A DNA stretch of 64,000 nt from Alphaproteobacteria bacterium. GTDB taxonomy: Bacteria > Myxococcota_A > UBA796 > CAJQPC01. The DNA is taken from the NCBI GenBank assembly GCA_020632795.1, contig JACKEV010000015.1:62001-126000 (forward strand). The letters run 5' to 3'. Below the pieces are notes generated by a model, which was not told the DNA's origin, ran no database searches, and worked only from the letters and a program-made list of their open reading frames with translations. Of the stretch, positions 17,326 to 25,718 are shown in pieces. A program made the position numbers and the translations under genes. Each line of letters begins with the position of its first letter. Position 1 is the stretch's first letter.

Positions 17326-18199
17326 ACACCTCCTGCAGGTGCTCGATGAACACCCGCGCCCGCGCGGAGAGGTGCCGCCGCTCGCTGGTCACCGCCCAGA
17401 CCGACCAGTCGGTGTCCACCGTGCCCGGCAGCAGCTCCACCAGCGCGCCCGAGGCCAGGTGCTCCTCCACCAGCAGCCGCGGGGTGAGCCCGACGCCCAG
17501 CCCGTCCAGCGCGAGGTCCCGAACCGGCAGCGGGCTGTTGACCCGCAGCGGCCCGGAGACCTCCACGACCAGCCGCTGCTTGCCCACCCGAAAAGGCCAG
17601 CGGGGGTGGAAGCGGAAGTTCGTGTCCAGCAGGCAGGGGTGGTCGGCGAGCTGGGTGGGGCAGGTCGGCGTGCCGTGCGCGGCGAGGTACGCCGGGGAGG
17701 CCACCAGCACCAGCGGCGCGGGCCCCAGCCGCCGGGCCACCAGGGAGGAGTCGTCGGGCTTCGTCAGGCGGATGGCCACGTCGATGCGGGCCTCCACCAG
17801 GTCCACCATCCGGTTGGTGAGGTCCAGCTCCAGCTCAACCTGCGGGTGGCGCCGCAGGAAGTCGGTCAGGATCTCGCACCGGTAGCGGGAGACAAAGCCG
17901 GGGGGCGCGGTGACCCGCAGCCGCCCCCGGGGCGCGGCGTGCTCGGCCTGGAGCTGGCGCTCCGACTCGTCGATCAGCCCGAGCACCTGCTGACAGGGCT
18001 CCAGGTGCGCCCGCCCGGCGTCGGTGAGGCTCAAGGTGCGGGTGGTGCGGCGCAGCAGGCGCACCCCGAGGTGGTCCTCAAGCTGCCCCACGTACTTGCT
18101 GACCGCCGCCTTGGACCGGCCCCACCGCCGCCCGGCCTCGGTGAAGCTGCCGGCCTCCACGACCCGGACGAAAGCCTCCATGCACTCGAGTCGGTCCAC
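17318..18199 (-). CDS. LysR family transcriptional regulator
   Basis: 293 aa from GTG (ATG six codons later is an alternative). The N-terminal winged helix-turn-helix is typical: MEAFVRVVEAGSFTEAGRRWGRSKAAVSKYVGQLEDHLGVRLLRRTTRTLSLTDAG, here cited in parts (SFTEAGRRWGRSKAAVSKYV and GVRLLRRTTRTLSLTDAG). The rest is the substrate-binding-like effector domain of usual length. It belongs to the group of regulators related to DsdC/AaeR-type 'MDRLxxMxxFVxVVE' proteins. Divergent from the PNPOx gene at 18319, which it probably controls. Confidence 0.92.
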   Translation of the reverse strand: MDRLECMEAFVRVVEAGSFTEAGRRWGRSKAAVSKYVGQLEDHLGVRLLRRTTRTLSLTDAGRAHLEPCQQVLGLIDESERQLQAEHAAPRGRLRVTAPPGFVSRYRCEILTDFLRRHPQVELELDLTNRMVDLVEARIDVAIRLTKPDDSSLVARRLGPAPLVLVASPAYLAAHGTPTCPTQLADHPCLLDTNFRFHPRWPFRVGKQRLVVEVSGPLRVNSPLPVRDLALDGLGVGLTPRLLVEEHLASGALVELLPGTVDTDWSVWAVTSERRHLSARARVFIEHLQEVLR

Positions 18200-18318
18200 A
18201 GCGCGTCCTTTGTCTTCGATTCATGGACAATCTATCTCTAAATGGCCATGTAGTGCGCTGAATCATGAACGGTAAGACTGAGAGGGACGGCGCGCGACCG
18301 CGCCCTCCAGGAGCACCC
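18200..18318. promoter_or_regulatory. Divergent promoter region, LysR/PNPOx
   Basis: 119 bp between divergent starts. The part 18210-18275 is notably AT-richer than the surroundings and holds imperfect inverted motifs (gattcatg near 18218 and atcatgaac near 18262), a usual setting for a LysR-type operator. The PNPOx ATG has CAGGAGC at good spacing. No exact operator can be fixed. Confidence 0.4.
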
Positions 18319-18909
18319 ATGCCCAGCACCGGCCCCACCCGGGGCGTCCAACACCTCGCCCTCCACAGCGACGTCGCGTTCAGCCCCGCCGTGAAGGAGG
18401 CCCAGGCCCGACGGGGCTCCCGGGCGGCGTACGCGCGCCGGGACTTCGGCCAGGACCTCACCCCCGAGCTTCAAGCCTTCCTCCAGGCCCGGGACTCGGT
18501 CTACCTGGCCACCGCCTCCGCCGACGGTCAGCCCTACGTGCAGCACCGGGGCGGCGCGCCGGGCTTCCTGGCGGTCGTCGACCCCCGCACCCTGGCCTTC
18601 GCCGACTACGCCGGGAACCGCCAGTACATCACTGTGGGCAACCTCTCCGAGAACCCCCGGGTGATGCTCTTCGCGATGGACTACCCGAGCCGGCGCCGGC
18701 TGAAGCTCTGGGGCCGGGCCGAGGTTCTGGAGTGGGGGGAGGCCAGCCCCCCGGTGGCCGCGCGGGCCGCCCTGGCCGCCTCAGAGGGGGAGCGCGTCGA
18801 GCGCGTCATCCTCATCCACGTCGAGGCCTGGGACCTGAACTGCCCCAGGCACATCACCCCCCGCTACACCACCCGGGAGTTGGAGGCGCTCGGCCTGCCG
18901 ACCCCGTGA
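18319..18909 (+). CDS. Pyridoxamine 5'-phosphate oxidase-like flavin protein
   Basis: 196 aa. The split-barrel flavin-binding fold is indicated by VYLATASADGQPYVQHRGG, AFADYAGNRQYITVGNLSENPRVMLFAMDY (in parts: GNRQYITVGNLSENPRV) and LWGRAEVLEW. It ends with HVEAWDLNCPRHITPRY, a signature of a subgroup of FMN-binding proteins that is distinct from the vitamin B6 enzyme. Substrate unknown. It precedes a DUF1330 gene by 23 bp, with which it likely forms an operon under the divergent LysR. Confidence 0.88.
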   Translation: MPSTGPTRGVQHLALHSDVAFSPAVKEAQARRGSRAAYARRDFGQDLTPELQAFLQARDSVYLATASADGQPYVQHRGGAPGFLAVVDPRTLAFADYAGNRQYITVGNLSENPRVMLFAMDYPSRRRLKLWGRAEVLEWGEASPPVAARAALAASEGERVERVILIHVEAWDLNCPRHITPRYTTRELEALGLPTP

Positions 18910-18932
18910 GCCCCCGTCCCCCAGAGGTCCCC

Positions 18933-19259
18933 ATGCCCGTCCTGCGCCTCGTCGCCCTCGACATCGCCGATCCCGCCGGCTACGCCCGCTACCGCGCGGC
19001 CATGGCCCCCCACCTCGCCCGCCACGGCGGCCGGTTCGTGCTGGACGTCGAGGGCACCGCGCACATCCACCCCGCCGGCTTCGCGCCCGGCCGCGTGCTG
19101 CTCATCGAGTTCCCCACCGAGGAGGACGCCGCCGGCTTCATGGGCGATCCGGCCTACCGCGCCGTGCGCGCCCGGCACTTCGACCCCGCCGTGGCGCAGA
19201 CCGAGGCCTTCAGGGTGCCTTCATCCCCCCACCCGCCAGCGTCGGGGTGGGGCGGGTGA
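18933..19259 (+). CDS. DUF1330-like ferredoxin-fold protein
   Basis: 108 aa. VALDIADPAGYARYRAAMAP, GGRFVLDVEG, RVLLIEFPTEEDAAGFMGDPAYRAVRA match the small alpha/beta-barrel DUF1330 family, where the EFP...A..F..dp.Y....R motif is typical. Catalytic role unknown. Its last 50 bp overlap the end of the YbaN-like gene on the other strand, so the two are convergent. Confidence 0.8.
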   Translation: MPVLRLVALDIADPAGYARYRAAMAPHLARHGGRFVLDVEGTAHIHPAGFAPGRVLLIEFPTEEDAAGFMGDPAYRAVRARHFDPAVAQTEAFRVPSSPHPPASGWGG

Positions 19260-19590
19260 TCAGGTAGATCGCCACGCAGGCGAGCACCGCCGCCACGCCC
19301 ACGACCACGGCCGGGGGCGCGGTGAGCCCGACGATGCCCACCGAGACCGCCATCATGGAGACCGCCACGACCTTGGCCCGGGTGGGCACGGCCCGCTGCT
19401 GGCGCCAGGCCCGCACCGAGGGGCCCATCCGGGGGTGGTTCAGCAGCCAGGCCTCGAACCGCGGGGAGCTGCGGGAGAAGCAGGCGGCGGCCCCCAGGGC
19501 GAAGACCGTCGACGGCATGACCGGGAGCATCGCGCCCACGATCGCCAGCGCGGTCAACACCAGGCCGGAGGCCAGCCACACCCGCCTCAC
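19210..19590 (-). CDS. YbaN-like (DUF454) inner-membrane protein
   Basis: 126 aa, GTG start inside the ankyrin gene's stop (GTGA). Helix 1 (WLASGLVLTALAIVGAMLPVMP), the family motif PSTVFALGAAACFSRSSPRFEAWLLNHPRMGP (seen in parts: LGAAACFSRSSPRFEAWL and NHPRMGP) and C-terminal helices match YbaN/DUF454 membrane proteins of unknown function. It is the third gene of the apparent katA-ankyrin-ybaN operon. Confidence 0.85.
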   Translation of the reverse strand: MRRVWLASGLVLTALAIVGAMLPVMPSTVFALGAAACFSRSSPRFEAWLLNHPRMGPSVRAWRQQRAVPTRAKVVAVSMMAVSVGIVGLTAPPAVVVGVAAVLACVAIYLITRPTPTLAGGGMKAP

Positions 19591-20090
19591 GCCAGCAGCC
19601 CCGCCGCGCGGGGGGCCCCGACCATGCGGGCGAGGTCCACGGCGCGCAGGCCGCCCACGTCCCGGCGCTCGCGGTCGGCCCCGCGCGCCAGCAGCAGCTC
19701 GATGACCTCGGCCTGATCGAACATCGCAGAGATCATAAGCGGTGTTCGGCCATCCGGCCCGGCCCCGTCGACCGACGCCCCACCGTCCAGCAGCGCCTCG
19801 GCCACCGCGCAGAGGCCCTTGAAGGCCGCTCCGGCCAGGGGCACCTGCCCTCTGTCGTTCGCCCTGTCAGGCTCCGCGCCCCGCGCCAGCAGCCGCGCGA
19901 CGGCGTCAGGGTGGCCGTAATAGGCGGCCAGCATGAGCAGCGTGTCCCCGCGCTCGTTGGCCACCCCCACCGGCACACCAGCGGCGAGCAGGGCGTCCAG
20001 ACGCTCGGCGTCGCCCGCCCGGGCGGCCGCGAAGGCCTCCCGGACCAGGGCCACCGCGCGCGCCTCCAAGGCGTCGATCGGGGCGTTCAT
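19587..20090 (-). CDS. Ankyrin repeat protein paired with catalase
   Basis: 167 aa; ATG at 20090 overlaps the catalase stop by one base (TGATG), a GTG three bases earlier is possible. Four ankyrin repeats are visible: NERGDTLLMLAAYYGHPDAV, NDRGQVPLAGAAFKGLCAV, GPDGRTPLMISAMFDQAEVI and a last degenerate one. No signal peptide, so cytoplasmic. Catalase/ankyrin pairs are known in other proteobacteria (Pseudomonas ankB is required for full KatB catalase activity), so a supporting role for the neighbouring catalase is a reasonable inference. Confidence 0.88.
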   Translation of the reverse strand: MNAPIDALEARAVALVREAFAAARAGDAERLDALLAAGVPVGVANERGDTLLMLAAYYGHPDAVARLLARGAEPDRANDRGQVPLAGAAFKGLCAVAEALLDGGASVDGAGPDGRTPLMISAMFDQAEVIELLLARGADRERRDVGGLRAVDLARMVGAPRAAGLLA

Positions 20091-21550
20091 CACGCCGCCT
20101 TCAGGGCCACGAGGGCCGCGTGCAGGCGCTCGCCCAGCGCCGCGTCGGCCGCGGCGAAGTAGCCCACGCTGCGCGCCACGACCCCCGGGAGGGTGACCTG
20201 GCTCAGGCTGCCGGCGAGGTTGTCCACCAGCCGCTGGCGCGCGGCCTCGTCCATGACCCGGTAGAGCATGCCGGCCTGCACGAAGTCGTCGTCCTCGGGG
20301 TGGGTGTGGGGCACATACGCGCCGCTGGGGCCGTCGGTGGGGACCTGCGCGCCCTCGTCCTGGCCGGTCTGCGCCGGGCCGCCCCGGCTGTTGGGCTCGT
20401 AGTTGGGGCCGCGGCCGCCGTTGTCGCCCACCCGCATCCAGCCATCCCGCCCGTAGTTGCGGGCCCCGCCGGCCCGCCCCTGGGGGGTGTTCACCGGCAG
20501 CAGGGTGTGGTTGATGCCCAGGCGGTAGCGGTGGGCGTCGCCGTAGGCGAACAGCCGGGCCTGGAGCATGCGATCGGGGGAGGGGCCGACCCCCGGCACG
20601 AAGTGGGCCGGGTCGAACGCGGACTGCTCGACGTGGGCGAAGTAGTTGTCGGGCGGGGAGTGCAGGGTCATCCGGCCCACCTCGATCAGCGGGTAATCAG
20701 CGTAGGGCCAGACCTTGGTGAGGTCGAAGGGATTGAACCGGTAGCCCTGGGCCTCGGCCTCGGGCATGACCTGGACCTTGAGGGTCCAGGAGGGGTGCTC
20801 GCCCCGCTCCAGCCGGCCGTAGAGCTCCTTCTGCAGCGCCTGCGGGTCCGCGCCCAGCCGGGCGGCCTCATCGCTGGTGAGGGTCGAGATGCCCTGGTCG
20901 GTCTTGAAGTGGAACTTCACCCAGAACCGCTCGCCCTCGGCGTTGATCCACTGGAAGGTGTGGGAGCCGAAGCCGTCCATCTGCGCGAGGGAGGCCGGGA
21001 TGCCCCGGTCGCCGAACAGCCAGACGAACTGGTGGGTGGCCTCGGGGGAGTGGGAGAAGAAGTCCCAGACGTTGTTCGGCTCCTGGGCGTTGGTGTAGGG
21101 GTCGTATTTCTGGGAGTGGATGAAGTCGGGGAACTTGATGCCGTCGCGCAGGAAGAAGATGGGGGTGTTGTTGCCCACCAGGTCCCAGTTGCCGTGCTCG
21201 GTGTAGAACTTCACCGCGAAGCCCCGGGGGTCGCGGGCGGTGTCCGGCGCGCCCTTGGAGCCGGCCACGGTGGAGAAGCGCACGAACACCTTCGTCTGCT
21301 TGCCGACGGCGTCGAACAGCTTCATCTTCGTCCAGCGGGGCACGTCGGGGTTGGTCACCTCGAAGGTGCCGTAGGCCCCCGTGCCCACGGCGTGCACGAT
21401 GCGCTCGGGGATGCGCTCGCGGTTGAACCGGGCCAGCTTCTCCAGGAGGTGGTGGTCCTGGAGCAGCACGGGCCCGCCGGGGCCGGCGGTCTGGGAGTGC
21501 TGGTTGTCGGCGACGGGCGCGCCGCTCTCGGTGGTCAGGATGTTCTTCAC
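20090..21550 (-). CDS. katA: Monofunctional haem catalase
   Basis: 486 aa, breaks down hydrogen peroxide. GTG at 21550 is chosen because GGAGG lies just upstream and the product then begins MKNILTTESGAPVADN like other clade-3 catalases; an ATG at 21574 is possible. The essential distal His is in RIVHAVGTGAYG (about 53), Asn in DLVGNNTPIFFLRD (about 127), and the proximal haem Tyr in RLFAYGDAHRYRLG (about 337). No signal peptide. Followed by coupled ankyrin and YbaN-like genes, and divergent from oxyR, so peroxide induction is likely. The gene symbol follows the family; which paralogue it is cannot be told. Confidence 0.94.
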   Translation of the reverse strand: MKNILTTESGAPVADNQHSQTAGPGGPVLLQDHHLLEKLARFNRERIPERIVHAVGTGAYGTFEVTNPDVPRWTKMKLFDAVGKQTKVFVRFSTVAGSKGAPDTARDPRGFAVKFYTEHGNWDLVGNNTPIFFLRDGIKFPDFIHSQKYDPYTNAQEPNNVWDFFSHSPEATHQFVWLFGDRGIPASLAQMDGFGSHTFQWINAEGERFWVKFHFKTDQGISTLTSDEAARLGADPQALQKELYGRLERGEHPSWTLKVQVMPEAEAQGYRFNPFDLTKVWPYADYPLIEVGRMTLHSPPDNYFAHVEQSAFDPAHFVPGVGPSPDRMLQARLFAYGDAHRYRLGINHTLLPVNTPQGRAGGARNYGRDGWMRVGDNGGRGPNYEPNSRGGPAQTGQDEGAQVPTDGPSGAYVPHTHPEDDDFVQAGMLYRVMDEAARQRLVDNLAGSLSQVTLPGVVARSVGYFAAADAALGERLHAALVALKAA

Positions 21551-21642
21551 GGTGCCTCCGGTTGGTTTGGGCATGCTCAGAGTCACCGGCTGGCTTCATA
21601 ATCTCCAAGACAAGATTTATATCTTCTTGATAGATTCAGATT
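21551..21642. promoter_or_regulatory. katA/oxyR divergent promoter and candidate OxyR site
   Basis: 92 bp between divergent starts. The stretch 21595-21645 is strikingly AT-rich for this genome and carries inverted motifs: ATAATCT (21598-21604) against AGATTAT (21638-21644), and a central AGATTTATATCT (21613-21624). OxyR binds extended AT-rich dyads with ATAG-type quarter sites, so this is a good candidate. The right half touches the oxyR start codon, which would fit autorepression. Confidence 0.65.
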
Positions 21643-22605
21643 ATGAATCCGTTCCACAGCTTCGACTTCTCCCTTCGGCAGCTCCAGTACGCGGTGGCGG
21701 TGGCCGAGGCGGGCCACTTCGGTCAGGCGGCCGAGGCCTGCGCGGTGTCCCAGCCCGCGCTGAGCGCCCAGATCGCCCGGCTGGAGGCGGCGCTCGGCGT
21801 CCCCTTGTTCGAGCGCGGCGCCCGGGGCAGCCACCCCACCGCCGCGGGCAGGGCCCTGCTGCCCCGGATGCGGGAGGCGCTGGACCAGGCCGCCGATCTG
21901 CGCGAGGCCGCCCGCGCGCTCGTCGACCCCTACGCAGTCACGCTGCGGGTCGGGATCATCCCCACGGTCGCGCCCTACCTGCTGCCCGCGCTCAGCGCCC
22001 TGTTGCAGGACCGCGCCCCCGCCCCGCGGGTCCACTGGCTGGAGATGAAGACCGAGGCCTGCGAGCGCGCCCTGGCCGACGGCCAGCTCGACGCCATGCT
22101 CATCGCGGATCCGCCCGCCCTGCCCGGCGCCGTCCACGAGGACCTGGGGTGGGAGCGCTTCCACATGATCGTGCCCCCGGGCCACCCCCTGCGCGAGCCG
22201 GTCGCGCCGCAGGACGTCAACGACCAGGAGCTGCTGCTGCTGGAGGACGGTCACTGCCTGCGGGACCACGCCCTGGCGCTGTGCCTGCGGCCCGGGGTCC
22301 AGGAGTCCCCCTACCGGGCGACCAGCCTGCCCACCCTGGTGCAGATGGTCGCCGCCGGCCTGGGCACCAGCGTGCTCCCGGCGATGGCGGTGCCCGTGGA
22401 GGTCGGGCGGGCCCGGGTGCGCGTGCTGCCCTTCACCTCCACCGGCGTGGGGCGCGCCCTGGTCCTGGCCTGGCGGGGGCGCAGCGCGCACGGGGCGCTG
22501 CTGCGGGAGCTGGCGGGCCTGGCGCGGGAGGCGGTGGCGGTAGCGGCGGGGGAAGAGCTGACGGCGAGGCAGGATGCTTGGGGGCGCGGGTCCGATGGAG
22601 CGTGA
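21643..22605 (+). CDS. oxyR: OxyR-type LysR regulator of peroxide response
   Basis: 320 aa. LysR helix-turn-helix: LRQLQYAVAVAEAGHFGQAA, VSQPALSAQIARLEAALGVPLFER. The effector domain has the OxyR redox pair in EDGHCLRDHALALC: Cys205 and Cys214, spaced by nine residues exactly as Cys199/Cys208 of E. coli OxyR, and PALPGAVHEDLGWERFHMIVPPGHPL (in parts) is also OxyR-like. It would sense peroxide by disulfide formation and activate the divergent catalase gene. There is little room for a ribosome site before ATG 21643, so translation may be leaderless or weak. Confidence 0.93.
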   Translation: MNPFHSFDFSLRQLQYAVAVAEAGHFGQAAEACAVSQPALSAQIARLEAALGVPLFERGARGSHPTAAGRALLPRMREALDQAADLREAARALVDPYAVTLRVGIIPTVAPYLLPALSALLQDRAPAPRVHWLEMKTEACERALADGQLDAMLIADPPALPGAVHEDLGWERFHMIVPPGHPLREPVAPQDVNDQELLLLEDGHCLRDHALALCLRPGVQESPYRATSLPTLVQMVAAGLGTSVLPAMAVPVEVGRARVRVLPFTSTGVGRALVLAWRGRSAHGALLRELAGLAREAVAVAAGEELTARQDAWGRGSDGA

Positions 22606-22627
22606 TGTGATGGCGTCGGGCCGTGCG

Positions 22628-22897
22628 GGGTCGTCCGTCACGGACTCCAAGATCTGAAGGTCCGTCACGGACAGACAGAGCCCTCGAAGGTATCGGAGGT
22701 TGTCGTAACGGATCGACGCGTGGGCGCGGTGTATTGCCAGCGTCGCTTGTAGGCCTGATTTCGGTCTCAGAGGACTTCAACTACCTCGGCGGACCATCGC
22801 GGGCACGCGTCGATACGTGACGTTTACCAAGAGTTCTCCGGGCCCTCTGTCTGTCCGTGACGGACCTTCAGATCTTGGAGTCCGTGACGGACGACCC
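22628..22897 (-). mobile_element. 270-bp inverted-repeat element, copy 1 (MITE-like)
   Basis: Perfect 53-bp terminal inverted repeats, 22628-22680 and 22845-22897, 53 of 53 bases paired. Each arm carries the short palindrome TCCGTCACGGA twice. Inner inverted motifs ATCGACGCGTG (22711) and CACGCGTCGAT (22804) extend the symmetry. A homologous element of the same length lies at 53425-53694 in the opposite orientation, with matching inner sequence at the same offset (81 bp from one end). No ORF of note and no transposase; no clear target duplication. It sits between the 3' ends of the convergent oxyR and hydrolase genes and fills most of the gap 22606-22964. Confidence 0.85.
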
Positions 22898-22964
22898 GAA
22901 CCGGGCACGCCGCCGCTCGAACCACATCCCTCCCGCCAACGAAAAAACCGCCGATTCCCCGACG

Positions 22965-23792
22965 CTACTGTTCCGACACGCTGAGGAAGTCCAGCAGGTC
23001 CCCGGGGACGCTCGGGTCCATCCCGGTGTGGCCGGCGGTCGAGAACTTCACGCACCCCCGGGGGCCGCCGAAGCGCACGATGGTCTGCTCCAGCTTCGCG
23101 TTGAGCGCGTCGGGGATGACGGTGTCCGCGCGGCTGGCCAGCATGATGGCCCGGCCGCCCCCCTGAAGCAGCGCCGCCAGCGCGTCGAAGGCGGGAGAGG
23201 CGTGCCAGGAGCCCGGCGCGCGGATCGCCGCGCTGAACCGGGGACCCAGCGGCACGTCGTGGGCCGCGGCCCCGTAGACCCCCGGGTTGACCAGGGCCAG
23301 CCGCCGCACCCCGAGCGAGCGCGCGGCCATCAGGGCGACGTGCCCGCCCATGCTGTTGCCCATCAGGGCCAGCGGCGCGTCGTCCCCGGCCAGCGCGCGC
23401 GCGATCGCGAGGTCGTTCACCCGATCCGCCAGGGTGAAGCGCTGCTTCGCCTCCTCGCAGCGGGCGCCCCGGTGGTCGACGGCGACGAAGCGGATCGGCA
23501 GGTCCCGGCGGCCCGCCTCGGCCAGCAGCGCGCGCCACAGGCCGGACCCCACCACCGGATCCGGGCGGATGCTGCCACCGTGGGAATACAGCACGGTCAG
23601 GCGTGGCGCCCGGGGCGGCGCGATCCGGTAGACCCGCAGCAAGCCGACCTCGGGGGTCTCCGGGTCCATGCGCAGGGTCAGGCGCCACGCCTCCGGCCAG
23701 CCGGGCGGTGCGGCGGTGGGGTCCCGGCGCACGATGCGGGGCAGCGGGATGTCCGCGGGCAGCCGCGCCAGGTCCGGAGGGGCGTCGTTCAT
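22965..23792 (-). CDS. Alpha/beta hydrolase
   Basis: 275 aa. ATG at 23792 gives MNDAPPDLARLPADIPL; the frame stays open upstream but without family sequence. The oxyanion segment LYSHGGSIRPDP, nucleophile elbow GNSMGGH, acid in SRADTVIPDA and His in STAGHTGMDP give a full Ser-Asp-His triad. Substrate unknown: the fold covers esterases, lipases and peptidases. No signal peptide. Its stop is 68 bp from the end of the inverted-repeat element. Confidence 0.87.
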   Translation of the reverse strand: MNDAPPDLARLPADIPLPRIVRRDPTAAPPGWPEAWRLTLRMDPETPEVGLLRVYRIAPPRAPRLTVLYSHGGSIRPDPVVGSGLWRALLAEAGRRDLPIRFVAVDHRGARCEEAKQRFTLADRVNDLAIARALAGDDAPLALMGNSMGGHVALMAARSLGVRRLALVNPGVYGAAAHDVPLGPRFSAAIRAPGSWHASPAFDALAALLQGGGRAIMLASRADTVIPDALNAKLEQTIVRFGGPRGCVKFSTAGHTGMDPSVPGDLLDFLSVSEQ

Positions 23793-23967
23793 GGTGCCGC
23801 CCCATATGGCACGTCGTCGGCGCCCGCAACGGACCCCGCGCCCGGGGGGGCCGTGAACCGCGGCCGTTCGTACCGTCTCCGGGGGTCTCCCCGGTCCAGG
23901 CAGGGAAGGCCCGGTAGAGGTAGGATGCCGACGTAGAACCCCCTGCCCCAAGGAACGGAGGCTTGTC

Positions 23968-24504
23968 ATGGCGGTGACGGTCGAGCGGCTCATCCACCTC
24001 GCGCGGAAGCGCCCCAAGGGTCTGGACAAGGCCCTCTCCACGGCCGACAAGGCCACGATGGCCGAGGCCCTCGCGGTGGCCGCCGAGGACCACCCCGCCC
24101 TCTCCTGCACCCGCACAGCGGCGTGGAAGCTGGGGGTCGCGGTGCTGCTGCGCGGCGGAGCCCAGGGCTGGCAGGACGCGCTCGCCGAGCGCTTCAACGC
24201 CGCGCACCCCGGCGACGCGGGGGCGATGCTTCTGGACGTCACCCGACGGACGCTGCGCACGGGTCGCGCCCCCGACCGCTACGACGTGGTCCGCCAGGAG
24301 CGGGACCGCATCCCGGACTGGCGCGAGGATCTGCGCGAGCCCGGCATGAGCGAGGAGGACCTCGACGACTACGCGAACGAGGGTGTCGAGATCTGGATGC
24401 ACGACCTCAGCCAGAAGGGCTTGCTCCGGATCAGCCCGAACCTCGACGTCGGGCTGGGGCTGAAGGTTCCGGCCTTCCCGGACATGCGGGATCAGCTGCG
24501 CTGA
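23968..24504 (+). CDS. Hypothetical cytoplasmic protein
   Basis: 178 aa. ATG preceded by AACGGAGG at suitable spacing. Soluble, helical, no signal peptide; N-terminal basic stretch (LIHLARKRPKGLDKALSTADK), then an acidic region (DLREPGMSEEDLDDYANEGVEIW). Not recognised. It is divergent from the hydrolase (gap 175 bp) and its stop is 4 bp from the convergent FG-GAP gene. Confidence 0.6.
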   Translation: MAVTVERLIHLARKRPKGLDKALSTADKATMAEALAVAAEDHPALSCTRTAAWKLGVAVLLRGGAQGWQDALAERFNAAHPGDAGAMLLDVTRRTLRTGRAPDRYDVVRQERDRIPDWREDLREPGMSEEDLDDYANEGVEIWMHDLSQKGLLRISPNLDVGLGLKVPAFPDMRDQLR

Positions 24505-24508
24505 GGGC

Positions 24509-25663
24509 TCAGCGGCCGGGCGCCACCGCCACCGCCGCCGCCCCGCCCGGGGTGGGCAGGTGGAGGGCCCGGTCGGCGTCGAAGCCGTCCTCATCGCCCA
24601 GATAGACGACGCTCTGCTCGGCGGCCCCGGCGGGCCCGTAGAAGTTGGCGAACACCACGTCCAGGATCCCGTCCCCGTCGAGATCCGCGGTGCCCGACTG
24701 CGCGCCGCCCTCGGTGGGCAGCGGGTCCTCGCGGTCCCAGTCCGGCCCCCACAGCACCTGGCTCACCACGTCCTCCTCGAAGGGGCCGTTGGTGAGCACC
24801 AGGTCGAGGTGGCCGTCCTCGTTCAGGTCCCGGGCCTCGATGTCCGAGGGGCCGCGGGTGTCCAGCTCGACCCGGTCCTCCTCGGAGAAGCCCTCGGGCC
24901 CGCCCCGGTAGATCGGCGAGGGCACGCCGCAGCCGCTGACCGCGCACCAGCTCGCGAAGGCCAGGTCCAGCCACCCGTCGCCGTCGGCGTCGAGCACCTC
25001 CACGCCTTCGCACAGCGCGGTGGGCAGCTCGGTGCGCTGCTCGGGGTCGAAGCCCCCCTCGTTCCAGTAGATCACCGAGACCCCACCCCCGAGGTTGAAC
25101 TGGGAGAAGACCAGGTCCACGTCGCCGTCCTGGTCCAGGTCGCCGGTGGCCGCCCGCGAGGCGCCGTCGGTGGGCAGCAACGTCACGTCGCCCTCATCCG
25201 GGCCGTCGGGGCTGCCCCAGTAGATCATGGAGTCGACGTCGTAGGTCTCGCCGTCGTAGCGGTTGGGGAAGATGACCTCCAGGTGGCCGTCGCCGTCCAG
25301 GTCGGCCAGGGTGACGTCGGCGGCGCCCACCGTGGGCAGCAGGGTGCGCGCGGCGGGGTCCAGGCCCCCGGGCCCGTTCCAGTAGACCACCGAGTCCAGG
25401 CGCCGGCTGCCCTCCCCCACCGAGGTGTTGGCGAAGACCACGTCGGGCCAGTCGTCCTGGTTGAGGTCCCCCACCGCCGCGCCCATCGCGCCCAGGGTGG
25501 GCAGGCCCAGGCTGCGGGTGAAGCCGTCGGGGCCGCCGAAGAACACCGTGGACTCGCCGCCCTCGGGGCTGTCGTGGAACTGGGCGAAGACGAGGTCGGC
25601 GGCGCCGTCGCAGTCCAGGTCGGTGCAGGGGCGGTCGCAGGCCAGGATCAGGAGCAGCAGCAT
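24509..25663 (-). CDS. FG-GAP/VCBS-repeat lipoprotein
   Basis: 384 aa. Very short lipoprotein signal MLLLLILAC, then CDRPCTDLDCDG. About seven FG-GAP-type repeats follow, each with a DxDxDG calcium loop (DLNQDDWPD, DLDGDGHLE, DLDQDGDVD, DADGDGWLD, DLNEDGHLD, DLDGDGILD) and the paired phrase VVYWNGPGG or IYWGSPDG, predicting a seven-bladed propeller. Such proteins are cell-surface binding or scaffold modules in Myxococcota. The gene is 55 bp downstream of 25719-26885 on the same strand. Confidence 0.88.
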   Translation of the reverse strand: MLLLLILACDRPCTDLDCDGAADLVFAQFHDSPEGGESTVFFGGPDGFTRSLGLPTLGAMGAAVGDLNQDDWPDVVFANTSVGEGSRRLDSVVYWNGPGGLDPAARTLLPTVGAADVTLADLDGDGHLEVIFPNRYDGETYDVDSMIYWGSPDGPDEGDVTLLPTDGASRAATGDLDQDGDVDLVFSQFNLGGGVSVIYWNEGGFDPEQRTELPTALCEGVEVLDADGDGWLDLAFASWCAVSGCGVPSPIYRGGPEGFSEEDRVELDTRGPSDIEARDLNEDGHLDLVLTNGPFEEDVVSQVLWGPDWDREDPLPTEGGAQSGTADLDGDGILDVVFANFYGPAGAAEQSVVYLGDEDGFDADRALHLPTPGGAAAVAVAPGR

Positions 25664-25718
25664 CGGGAGACCATGACAGCCTCAACGGGGCTCGGCAAGG
25701 GGCGAGGGCTGCGCTTCG

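Noticed and set aside
22606..22964. Short ORFs inside the inverted-repeat element
   Set aside because: Translations in several frames give similar peptides only because the DNA is palindromic; no ribosome sites.
23815..23835. Possible third sigma-54 promoter (TGGCAC)
   Set aside because: The TTGC half is missing at the right spacing (CGGCG is found), so only the -24 half fits.
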